13,549 bases of DNA, taken from assembly GCA_010092775.1 (NCBI GenBank), contig JAADYZ010000098.1, positions 1-13,549 of the forward strand, written 5' to 3'. The number at the start of each line of letters is the position of its first letter. Position 1 is the first letter of the stretch. The position numbers and the translations under genes were made by a program. Shown here in pieces: positions 7,823 to 13,549 of this stretch. The notes beneath the pieces were generated by a model, which had not been told where the DNA came from, did not search any database, and was given only the letters and a program-made list of their open reading frames with translations. The DNA is from Chloroflexota bacterium. GTDB lineage: Bacteria > Chloroflexota > Anaerolineae > Aggregatilineales > UBA3940.

Positions 7823-8249
7823 GAAAGCTGATATTGTGGGTTGGGACGTGGTGATGATCGATGATCACGGTGACAGTCGAGAGCTGATCTCCCACGTGCT
7901 TAGCTTTGCCGGTGTGGAGGTCCATACTGCAGAGAACGGACAGCAGGGGTTAGAGATGATCACCAACCTGAATCCAGCCCTGGTGTTAATCGACATCTCC
8001 ATGCCTGTTATGGATGGTTGGACAGTGATCAAACACGTGCGGGATGACGAGACGATAAGTGACACGCCCATGATCGCCATTACGGCGCACGCCTTGGTAG
8101 GAGATAGGGAGCGGGTATTGGAAGCAGGGTTTGACCACTACATCTCGAAGCCAATCAATCTACCCAGCTTCATTGATGATCTATTGAAAGCGATCAACAC
8201 ATTGCCTCGCGTTCAAGCTTATCTGGATCAATGGGAGAAGGCATCATGA
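7815..8249 (+). CDS. Stand-alone receiver-domain response regulator (first of two)
   Basis: A 144-residue single-domain CheY-like protein. The acidic pair Asp16-Asp17 and the phosphoacceptor Asp60 (in LVLIDISMPVMDGW) are present, as are Thr90 (AITAH) and Lys112 (SKPIN). These are the complete set for Mg2+-dependent phosphoryl transfer. After the receiver only about 20 residues remain (LPRVQAYLDQWEKAS), too short for a DNA-binding output domain. It must act by protein-protein contact, as a phosphate shuttle or as a phosphate sink. ATG 7815 lies inside the end of the kinase gene (8-bp overlap). Its own end forms an ATGA overlap with the second receiver gene. It is probably phosphorylated by the kinase upstream. 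Confidence 0.93.
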   Translation: MLEKADIVGWDVVMIDDHGDSRELISHVLSFAGVEVHTAENGQQGLEMITNLNPALVLIDISMPVMDGWTVIKHVRDDETISDTPMIAITAHALVGDRERVLEAGFDHYISKPINLPSFIDDLLKAINTLPRVQAYLDQWEKAS

Positions 8250-8623
8250 ATGAGTCGATCTTAATCGTTGAAGATCGGATGGACAACGCCGAGATGATTG
8301 GACATGTTCTTGGCTATCATCAGATAGTGGTCACTATTGTCCCTACCGCTGAGCAAGCACTAGATGTGCTGCAACACTTGCAGCCTGCCGCCATCATCAT
8401 TGATCTTCATCTTCCTCGCATGGATGGCTGGTCCCTACTTAAGCGGATTCGCGAGCTTGAAGTAGCCCAATCGACAGTCGTGGTGGCCATTACTGCCTAT
8501 GATGATCACGGTGTAGATGAGGAAGCCCTTAAAGCAGGCTTCGATGCTTACTTTGCCAAGCCCTTGCAACCCATTGAATTTGCCAACGCGCTAATGGAAA
8601 TGGTCCGAGCCGCCCAGGAATAG
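8246..8623 (+). CDS. Stand-alone receiver-domain response regulator (second of two)
   Basis: A 125-residue CheY-like protein, the minimal receiver length. Start ATG 8246 is chosen over an in-frame ATG at 8231 because its ATGA overlaps the preceding stop, the SD-like GGGAGAAGG lies just ahead, and NESILIVED is the normal receiver beginning. Glu9-Asp10, phosphoacceptor Asp53 (IIIDLHLPRMDGW), Thr83 (AITAY) and Lys105 (AKPLQ) are all present. There is no output domain. It resembles the first receiver, so the two may descend from a duplication, but the surface helices differ considerably. Such proteins often follow hybrid or large kinases in Chloroflexota-like and cyanobacterial genomes. It is the last gene of the operon; the convergent immunity-like gene ends 4 bp away. 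Confidence 0.93.
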   Translation: MNESILIVEDRMDNAEMIGHVLGYHQIVVTIVPTAEQALDVLQHLQPAAIIIDLHLPRMDGWSLLKRIRELEVAQSTVVVAITAYDDHGVDEEALKAGFDAYFAKPLQPIEFANALMEMVRAAQE

Positions 8624-8627
8624 GTGG

Positions 8628-9182
8628 CTAAGCGCCCTGCCCATTAGGGCGCTCGCTGCCCTTTGTGCGTATGCGTTTCAGCAGCTTCGAAGCCTGTTCG
8701 CGCTGCCAGTCGCGCTCATCATCTTGACTCTCTAAAGAGGTCCACGCGGAAGCAGCCCACGAAGCGGTTGACCAAGTGGACGCAGCGGTCGCCGCCCCTG
8801 TCACACGAGAAGCTGCCACAGCCGCATAGCCTGCGGCATTATCGATTTTTCCACCAGAGATACCTGCGATGTGCTCAACTGCATCGAAGGAAGCGGCAAG
8901 CAACTCAGACTGAGTTCCTTTGCCCAGGGCAAATGCTCGTGCCGCCTCAATGGCAGCCATCAATTTGCGCTTCTCACCAAAGGCTTTTTCGTAAAGCGGT
9001 ACGACGTGTTCAGCAAAATCACAGGCTAGGGTGCGAAAGTCGCCCTCAGGATTTGGCGACTCGTTTTGAATCAGTTTAAGAAGTTGTCCCAGAGCAACTG
9101 TTGAGAGTTCATCGACAGCACTATTGACCGCCTCAGCGGTCTTTGACTGACTCGCTTCATCTTTCTCAACTAACTCACTCAC
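8628..9182 (-). CDS. Putative immunity protein-like, small alanine-rich helical protein
   Basis: A 184-residue cytoplasmic protein with no signal or membrane segment. A block at about 49-88 (CDFAEHVVPLYEKAF, then AAIEAARAFALGK) is followed by an Ala-rich segment with repeated AAxxA patterns (about 103-148). The acidic ERDWQREQASKLL near 161-173 precedes a basic tail. This order (FAEHVLPLYE, then AIEAARAW, then an Ala-rich body, then RDWQ) matches what I know of the family usually called 'putative immunity protein', common in actinobacteria and Chloroflexota, whose cognate toxins are mostly undefined. The start is GTG 9182, with GAGGGAGA about 8 nt upstream. It is divergent from the kinase-like/TIR gene. 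No polymorphic toxin is beside it, so the immunity role is only a family-name inference; it could equally be a helical adaptor. Confidence 0.65.
   Translation of the reverse strand: MSELVEKDEASQSKTAEAVNSAVDELSTVALGQLLKLIQNESPNPEGDFRTLACDFAEHVVPLYEKAFGEKRKLMAAIEAARAFALGKGTQSELLAASFDAVEHIAGISGGKIDNAAGYAAVAASRVTGAATAASTWSTASWAASAWTSLESQDDERDWQREQASKLLKRIRTKGSERPNGQGA
8631..8653. terminator. Possible bidirectional terminator hairpin between convergent genes
   Basis: AGCGCCCT (8631-8638) and AGGGCGCT (8646-8653) form a perfect 8-bp stem around a 7-nt loop. The hairpin starts 7 bp after the second receiver stop and overlaps the last codons of the minus-strand immunity-like gene. No T-run follows on either strand, so the terminator role is inferred from position. 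Confidence 0.45.
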
Positions 9183-9227
9183 ACAGCATCTCCCTCTATG
9201 CTACCATGTAAACACTTCACGTTTGGG

Positions 9228-9233
9228 ATTATA
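9228..9233 (-). promoter_or_regulatory. -10-like element for the immunity-like gene
   Basis: The minus strand reads TATAAT at 9233-9228, about 45 bp before the GTG start. No convincing -35 lies 16-18 bp upstream, so this is a partial promoter call. Confidence 0.4.
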
Positions 9234-9281
9234 TCCTACTGCACACATGCCGGTTGTGCGGGGAAATGCGCAGGCGCCATG

Positions 9282-9298
9282 CATTGCCTCAGGCAATG
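9282..9298. promoter_or_regulatory. 17-bp perfect palindrome (operator candidate) on the -35 of the TIR gene
   Basis: CATTGCCTCAGGCAATG is an 8-1-8 perfect inverted repeat. It contains the -35-like TTGCCT (9284-9289) of the promoter whose -10 is at 9306-9311. A repressor dimer bound here would block RNA polymerase. No regulator gene is adjacent; the immunity-like protein has no recognisable DNA-binding motif. Confidence 0.55.
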
Positions 9299-9311
9299 TA
9301 GGGCCTATAAT
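9284..9311 (+). promoter_or_regulatory. Promoter of the kinase-like/TIR gene
   Basis: TTGCCT (9284-9289, four of six -35 bases) and a perfect TATAAT (9306-9311) are separated by 16 bp. Transcription would begin near 9318, about 30 bp before ATG 9349, which has AAGG at 9336-9339. Confidence 0.55.
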
Positions 9312-9348
9312 TGCTGCTAAGGAAGCAGCACACATAAGGCAGTAGCAC

Positions 9349-10536
9349 ATGACACATGGAGAATTCACGGGACTGCTCTTTGGCGGCCAATACGAAATTG
9401 AAGATCAGCTCGACAGCAATGGCATCATCGGGACTTATCGAGCCTTTCAACGCAGTTTGCAGCGCCCAGTTGCCGTTCAGGTACTCAATCCGCAGTTTCG
9501 CAGGGATGCTCATTGGCCGGCTGCCTTCGTGAGAGGTGCACAAATCGCCGCGCAATATGCCCATCCCAACATCGTCCCGGTTCACGACTATGGCGCTCAT
9601 GAGGGTGTTGATTTTGCTGTGGCGCGTCTGATGGACGGGGGCAGTCTGGCTAACCGTCTCGAAGAAGGGCCCCTCCCATTTCCGCAAGTGGCGTCCACAC
9701 TGAGCCAAATCGCCGCTGCGCTGGATCATATCCACGCTGCCGGGCACTATCATGGCGACCCTGCAACGGTGAACATTGTCTATGACGACAGTGGGAATGC
9801 CTACATCGCGGATTTCTATTTGCTAGGTTTGTTGCAGGTGGTTGATGCGGTGATCATGGCAGGCGTACCCGCGTTTATGGCGCCGGAGCGCATGGGCGGG
9901 CAAGCCCCCACCGCTCTGAGCGATCAATACGCAGTGGCAAGCGTCTGCTATACCATGTTGACTGGGCAGCTTCCTTGGTCTGTGCCGGTCTATGCACGCC
10001 AACCTACAGACCTCACCCCGCCCCAAACGCATCGACCAGAGATACCCGGCTCCGTCAATGATGTGCTGCTCCGCGCTGTGTCCCGCGATCCTCAGGAGCG
10101 CTTTCCCACAATCATGGCTTTCACCCGCCAGCTCATGCACGCGCTAGAAGACGCTCCTCAGCAGATATTCGTCTCCTACAGTCGCCAGGATGCTGACTAT
10201 GTGCAGCGCTTGAAAACCTTCTTAGAGTCCAATGGCTTGCAAGTCTGGTTTGATGAGCAGATCGAGCAGGGTGATCAGTGGTTCAACGAGATTCACGCTG
10301 CCATCCAGAACAGCCCCGCCGTCATCGTCGTGATGTCACCGGAGGCCGAAGCATCGGAGTGGGTACACAAAGAGATCCTGCTGGCCAAACGTTATGGCAA
10401 GGCCATCTTCCCCCTGCTGCTGCATGGGGCGGAACTCCCAATCCTGATCGATCTGCAATATGAAGATGTTACAGACGGCGAGATGCCTGGGCCAGCCTTT
10501 CATCGGCGGCTGGCGCAAGCGATCTATGGCAGTTAA
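9349..10536 (+). CDS. Pseudokinase-TIR fusion protein
   Basis: A 395-residue soluble protein. Residues about 14-265 have the fold signature of PknB-type Ser/Thr kinases (HPNIVPVHDYG 72-82, APE 178-180, SDQYAVASVCYTMLTG 191-206, RDPQERF 246-252), but key residues are lost. The VAIK lysine is Gln44 (VAVQVL), the helix C glutamate is Gly63, and the glycine loop reads LDSNGIIGTY. The HRDxKxxN loop is HGDPATVN (Asp137 and Asn142 kept, Lys lost) and DFG is DFY (155-157). It is therefore likely a pseudokinase. Residues about 272-395 form a TIR domain: FVSYSRQDADYV (274-285), LQVWFDE (297-303), and SEWVHKEILLAKRYGK with Glu342 at the position of the NAD-cleaving glutamate in enzymatic TIRs. The gene is convergent with the polyferredoxin gene and their stop codons share TTAA. 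Signalling, defence or cell-death roles are inference. Confidence 0.88.
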   Translation: MTHGEFTGLLFGGQYEIEDQLDSNGIIGTYRAFQRSLQRPVAVQVLNPQFRRDAHWPAAFVRGAQIAAQYAHPNIVPVHDYGAHEGVDFAVARLMDGGSLANRLEEGPLPFPQVASTLSQIAAALDHIHAAGHYHGDPATVNIVYDDSGNAYIADFYLLGLLQVVDAVIMAGVPAFMAPERMGGQAPTALSDQYAVASVCYTMLTGQLPWSVPVYARQPTDLTPPQTHRPEIPGSVNDVLLRAVSRDPQERFPTIMAFTRQLMHALEDAPQQIFVSYSRQDADYVQRLKTFLESNGLQVWFDEQIEQGDQWFNEIHAAIQNSPAVIVVMSPEAEASEWVHKEILLAKRYGKAIFPLLLHGAELPILIDLQYEDVTDGEMPGPAFHRRLAQAIYGS

Positions 10537-11504
10537 CGAGCATACTTTTCGCGTTGGGCCTTAACATCAGGCTCGTGATCGAGGATTTCGCGATCCGTCA
10601 CATCGAAGCCAAAGGTCAGGATCAAGGCGTCTTTCGGGCAAACGTTGATGCAAGTCTGGCAGAGGGTGCACTCCGTTGAGAGGACGCGCTGCCCACCGAC
10701 CACATAGTCCTTCACCCGGATATTCATCGGGCACATCTCGACGCAGGTCTCACAATTAGCACAGCCTTCGGTGCTGCGTGCTTTGATCTTCAGGAGGCTG
10801 AAGCGAGAGGTCGCTTTCATCGGCACTGCAATCGGACACAGATACTTACAAAAGGCACGATTGTCCTTCAGGGCGAAGGCCATGCCGATGCCAACCGCAT
10901 AATAGAGACTCAACCCAACGATAAACCAGACCAAGCCAGATGATCCTTCAGCCCCGCCAACGTAGTCGAAGCCGAAGACCAGAATCGCTACGATGACAAA
11001 ACTCAGTGCAAAGTGCCCAACGCGCACCCAGCCCCACTGACCATCATGGCGATAGCGGCTGTAGGGATAGGGGAGAATGTCAAAGATCATCCCAAACCAG
11101 CAGGCCCAGCCACACCAGATACGGCCAAAGATGAGCGGCCCAACGATTTTTGCCAGGAGATAGTGAATAATGACAAAGGAACCCACACCGCCGAGCAGTG
11201 CGAAGAACAGCCCTTCGATTTGCATGTTGCCGTGATCGGTGGCAAAAGCAGCAACCAGCAGCATACCACCCATCATCAACATCACTGCACGTCGCATATC
11301 AGGGCGATCCCGATCCGGAACGCCGATGTACCCGCCAATGGTAGCGCCCAAGAACAGGCCGATGTAGAAGAAAAAGATCAGAGTGACAACATCGCCCGTG
11401 CGCGACCAAACGAACAAACCAGTCCCCCATAGCGCGAACATCATCACCAGCGGGACGACGGCAATAGCCTGCCGTCCGTCATGTGTATAATTGTTGTTTG
11501 CCAT
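10533..11504 (-). CDS. NapH-like membrane polyferredoxin (4Fe-4S electron-transfer protein)
   Basis: A 323-residue integral membrane protein with about six helices (roughly 13-33, 38-60, 73-88, 98-120, 163-180, 190-212) and a C-terminal cytoplasmic double ferredoxin. RIWCGWACWFG (C131, C135) and CKYLCPIAVP (C219, C223) are the hallmark cysteine pairs of the NapH/NosR/CcoG group. Two 4Fe-4S clusters follow: C248, C251, C254, C258 and C279, C282, C285, C289. In relatives these proteins pass electrons between the quinone pool and a soluble or periplasmic partner. Start ATG 11504 is preferred to the TTG at 11534, which would sit at the foot of the upstream hairpin; AAAGGG lies 9 nt before the ATG. 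No napA, nos or cytochrome genes adjoin. The next gene upstream on this strand encodes an NAD(P)H/FAD/FeS oxidoreductase, a plausible electron donor. Confidence 0.88.
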   Translation of the reverse strand: MANNNYTHDGRQAIAVVPLVMMFALWGTGLFVWSRTGDVVTLIFFFYIGLFLGATIGGYIGVPDRDRPDMRRAVMLMMGGMLLVAAFATDHGNMQIEGLFFALLGGVGSFVIIHYLLAKIVGPLIFGRIWCGWACWFGMIFDILPYPYSRYRHDGQWGWVRVGHFALSFVIVAILVFGFDYVGGAEGSSGLVWFIVGLSLYYAVGIGMAFALKDNRAFCKYLCPIAVPMKATSRFSLLKIKARSTEGCANCETCVEMCPMNIRVKDYVVGGQRVLSTECTLCQTCINVCPKDALILTFGFDVTDREILDHEPDVKAQREKYAR

Positions 11505-11534
11505 CCCTTTCAACCCTTTTGCTGTCGTCAACAA

Positions 11535-11563
11535 ACAGGCTTCCCCGCTGTGGGGAAGCCTGT
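11535..11563 (-). terminator. Terminator between the GltD-like gene and the polyferredoxin gene
   Basis: ACAGGCTTCCCC and GGGGAAGCCTGT form a perfect 12-bp stem with a 5-nt loop. On the minus strand the stem is followed by TTTGTT, a modest T-tract. It lies 33 bp after the GltD-like stop and 31 bp before the polyferredoxin ATG, so it would end or attenuate read-through between these two genes. Confidence 0.7.
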
Positions 11564-11595
11564 ACTATTCTATTCGTTGGTCAGTCTAACAGCAC

Positions 11596-13032
11596 CTAGC
11601 TGCTCAAGAAACTATGCATCGCAACCGCAGCGCGTTTGCCGGCTGCGAGCGCCTCATTGACAAGTCTTGGGCCGGTCACGTTGTCACCGCCAGCATAAAC
11701 GCCGGGCAAGCTGGTGGCGCCAGTTGTTTCATCAGCGACGATCAAACCCCACTTACGTGTCTGTAAGCCATCAGTCGTCTTGCCCAGTAGCGGATCTGGC
11801 CAGAAACCAACGGCCAACACGACATCATCCACTTCAACAATATACTCTGAGCCTTCGATCGGAAGGGGGCGGCGGCGCCCGGACGAGTCCGGTGCACCTA
11901 GTTCCATGCGGACCATTTGCATCGCGTCAACCGCACCGTCATTGTCGCGATCGAGGAAGGCCAGTGGCGCTGTCAGGTACTCAATATGAGCGCCCTCTTC
12001 TTCAGCGTGATGACGCTCGCGGGCATTGCCGGGCATTTCCTTCTCGGTCCGACGATAGTAGCAGACAACCTCTTCTGCACCCAGACGCAAGGCGGTACGC
12101 ATGCAGTCCGTTGCGGAGTCACCACCACCGATTACGGCGACACGGTTGCCGATTGGCGTGTACTCACAATCAGTCTCCGGCAGCACATTTTCTCCCACAC
12201 TCGATTGGCCGAGGAATTGTAGTGCATCATAGACGCGGCATAAGTCCTCGCCTGGGGTGCCCATCTTGGCCGCCACCAGCGTCCCAGTTCCTAAGAAGAC
12301 GGCATCAAAAGACGCTTCATCGAGCAACTCACTGATGAGAATGTCCTCACCGATCTTGGTGTTTAACACAAATTGAACGCCTAGAGCCGTAAGCCAGTCC
12401 GTCTTCCAAGAGACGATGTCCTTTTCCAGCTTGAAGTTTGGGATGCCATACATCAGAAGGCCACCCGCTTCAGGCATCGCATCATAAACGACCACCTCGT
12501 GGCCCAATACAGTCAATTCCTCAGCGACGGTCAATCCGGCTGGACCAGCGCCGACCACTGCGACGCGTTTGCCGGTTGCGGCTGCTTTCTCTGGCAGCGG
12601 AACGCCGACATTCACGCGTTGATAGTCGGCAACAAAGGACTCCAAAGCTTGAGTATTGATCGGGCCAAGTCGTGTGGTTAAGACACACGAGGTTGCACAA
12701 GAGGCCTCATCGGGGCAAACTCGGCCACAGGCCTCTGGCAGTGGATTGGTCAGGCGGTAGATTTCTGCTGCTTTAATGAAATCGCCTTGTTCGATGTGCC
12801 AAAGCGCAGTCGGAATGTCGTTGTGAAGGGGGCAAGCCATCACACAGGCGGTTGGCTCCGGACAGTGAATGCAACGGGACGCCTCTTCTTGCGCCTCTGC
12901 AACCGAGAACCCGGCAAAGCATTCCTGAAAGTCGCGGATGCGCTCATCTGGCGCACGATAGGGCTTTTCTACAGCGCTGGTGTTAGCGCGGTTCTTGCTA
13001 TCAACTGAAAACATCTCACTTGTTTGAGGCAC
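11596..13032 (-). CDS. NAD(P)H-dependent FAD/iron-sulfur oxidoreductase, glutamate synthase small-subunit-like (GltD/NfnB type)
   Basis: A 478-residue protein of the usual GltD length. The N-terminal cysteine-rich domain has C54, C57, C63, C67 (CIHC...CVMACP) and C102, C106, C112, C116, enough for two 4Fe-4S clusters. The FAD fold begins with VAVVGAGPAGL (157-167), then an acidic strand end and EAGGLLMYGIPNFKL (188-202). The NADPH fold has VIGGGDSATDC (300-310) and YYRRTEKEMPG, whose arginines are typical of NADPH binders. GVYAGGDNVTGP (444-455) closes the FAD site. Start GTG 13032 follows GAGGAG by 7 nt. No large subunit gene (gltB) or NfnA is in the window, so glutamate synthesis cannot be claimed. 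Members without GltB act as electron-bifurcating, sulfide-reducing or ferredoxin-linked subunits. Here it precedes a membrane polyferredoxin on the same strand, although a hairpin separates the two. Confidence 0.9.
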   Translation of the reverse strand: MPQTSEMFSVDSKNRANTSAVEKPYRAPDERIRDFQECFAGFSVAEAQEEASRCIHCPEPTACVMACPLHNDIPTALWHIEQGDFIKAAEIYRLTNPLPEACGRVCPDEASCATSCVLTTRLGPINTQALESFVADYQRVNVGVPLPEKAAATGKRVAVVGAGPAGLTVAEELTVLGHEVVVYDAMPEAGGLLMYGIPNFKLEKDIVSWKTDWLTALGVQFVLNTKIGEDILISELLDEASFDAVFLGTGTLVAAKMGTPGEDLCRVYDALQFLGQSSVGENVLPETDCEYTPIGNRVAVIGGGDSATDCMRTALRLGAEEVVCYYRRTEKEMPGNARERHHAEEEGAHIEYLTAPLAFLDRDNDGAVDAMQMVRMELGAPDSSGRRRPLPIEGSEYIVEVDDVVLAVGFWPDPLLGKTTDGLQTRKWGLIVADETTGATSLPGVYAGGDNVTGPRLVNEALAAGKRAAVAMHSFLSS

Positions 13033-13161
13033 GATTCATCTCCTCTGTGCTTAGACTGCTTCCTACTCAACTCTACAAGAGGCACGTGGCCTAATCACCA
13101 GAATATGATTGCATCGCATGTGCGCTCATTTCAAGCATAAGTCATTGCAGTGCCACGTTAT

Positions 13162-13177
13162 AGTGACGTTTATCACA
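13162..13177. promoter_or_regulatory. CRP/FNR-like operator candidate upstream of the GltD-like gene
   Basis: AGTGACGTTTATCACA is an imperfect palindrome matching TGTGA-N6-TCACA at nine of ten fixed positions. It lies in the 157-bp spacer upstream of the GltD-like start. A minus-strand TATAAC (13162-13157) overlaps its edge by one base, so a bound activator or repressor could affect that promoter. No regulator gene of this family is in the window. Confidence 0.4.
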
Positions 13178-13189
13178 CCTCGAGTAGGA

Positions 13190-13549
13190 TTATTCGCTAT
13201 TCTGGTCTTCAGCCAGATCAAGACAGTTTGGAGGAGCGAAGTCACCCGCCACAGTGAATTGATCACAGGTCATGAAGAGATAGTGATAGCGGCCAACTCC
13301 AAAACCGAGACCACCCACAAGCAACACAATAACGATGAGGCCCGTCAACATACGTGTCGGGAGTCGATACGTCTCTCCCTGTGTGATGAGTAGCACGAGA
13401 TACCCCAAGTAGGGGAGGTTAATAAGTGTAAGAATCGACAAAACACCAGTGAGTAAATCATACGCAGGTTGGGGTTGGTCACCGCGCAGCGGAGATAGCA
13501 AGACCGCCAGCAACCACAGAGTCGGTGTTAGCAGGGCAAACAAGCCCCA
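13190..13549 (-). CDS. Membrane protein of unknown function (5' end beyond window edge)
   Basis: The frame is open to the last base of the window (residues WG ahead of LFALLTP), so the real start probably lies outside; a TTG at 13543 is possible but has no support. The visible 119 residues contain three likely membrane helices: ALLTPTLWLLAVLLSPL near the start, a long one around LLTGVLSILTLINLPYLGYLVLLI, and MLTGLIVIVLLVGGLGFGVG. A short tail with two cysteines (TCDQF and PNCLD) and an acidic end follows. By the positive-inside rule the basic YRLPTR loop between helices two and three is cytoplasmic, which puts the cysteine tail outside, where a disulfide could form. I do not recognise a family. 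The stop is 157 bp ahead of the GltD-like start, and no clear terminator is visible between them. Confidence 0.7.
   Translation of the reverse strand, partial: WGLFALLTPTLWLLAVLLSPLRGDQPQPAYDLLTGVLSILTLINLPYLGYLVLLITQGETYRLPTRMLTGLIVIVLLVGGLGFGVGRYHYLFMTCDQFTVAGDFAPPNCLDLAEDQNSE

Noticed and set aside
11505..11534. TTG start extending the polyferredoxin by 10 residues
   Set aside because: It lies at the foot of a terminator hairpin and has no good ribosome-binding site; ATG 11504 is better placed.
11667..12335. Long 222-codon plus-strand frame opposite the GltD-like gene
   Set aside because: His/Arg/Ser-rich translation typical of an antisense shadow of a coding gene; the minus-strand frame has full family motifs.
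1..13549. CRISPR array, insertion sequence or prophage
   Set aside because: No regularly spaced direct repeats, transposase, integrase or phage structural genes are seen on either strand.

Overview
The window looks like a piece of a bacterial chromosome of moderate GC content, most likely from Chloroflexota (Anaerolineae-like). This is inferred from the gene mix: lipobox lipoproteins, a kinase-like/TIR fusion, a NapH-like membrane polyferredoxin, a solitary P450 and long multi-domain sensors. There is no rRNA or other decisive marker. Nothing looks like phage, plasmid, insertion sequence or CRISPR DNA.

Layout. (1) 1-179: the 3' end of a sensor histidine kinase, running in from the left edge. 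(2) 251-1525: an MFS drug/H+ antiporter-like transporter, convergent with (3) a secreted lipoprotein esterase on the minus strand (1542-2396). (4) 2397-2709: a divergent spacer rich in inverted repeats, with a CRP/FNR-like half-palindrome. (5) 2710-3930: a soluble bacterial cytochrome P450 closed by a hairpin terminator. (6) About 400 bp with no convincing gene. (7) 4453-8623: a four-gene operon from an extended -10 promoter. It encodes a solute-binding lipoprotein, a transmembrane hybrid-less histidine kinase and two stand-alone receiver proteins joined by 8-bp and 4-bp gene overlaps. (8) 8628-9182 (-): a small alanine-rich protein resembling the 'putative immunity protein' family, divergent from (9) 9349-10536 (+): a degenerate protein kinase domain fused to a C-terminal TIR domain. 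The 166-bp spacer holds promoter-like sequences for both genes and a perfect 17-bp palindrome on the TIR-side -35. (10) 10533-11504 (-): a NapH-like membrane 4Fe-4S protein. (11) 11596-13032 (-): a GltD/NfnB-like NAD(P)H-FAD-FeS oxidoreductase, separated from gene 10 by a terminator-like hairpin. (12) 13190-13549 (-): an unrecognised membrane protein running off the right edge.

How the parts may work together. The solute-binding lipoprotein has no permease genes beside it but sits directly ahead of a membrane histidine kinase. It may therefore be the ligand-binding partner of that kinase, with the two receivers as competing or sequential phosphate acceptors. The kinase-like/TIR protein has lost the Lys and Glu needed for ATP positioning and the DFG glycine, while its TIR domain keeps the Trp-x3-Glu signature. 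It is best read as a pseudokinase sensor driving a TIR effector, and the divergent immunity-like gene could be its antagonist. This pair is the best candidate for an undescribed system. The polyferredoxin and GltD-like genes may form a route from NAD(P)H to a membrane iron-sulfur chain. The P450 has no redox partner in the window.
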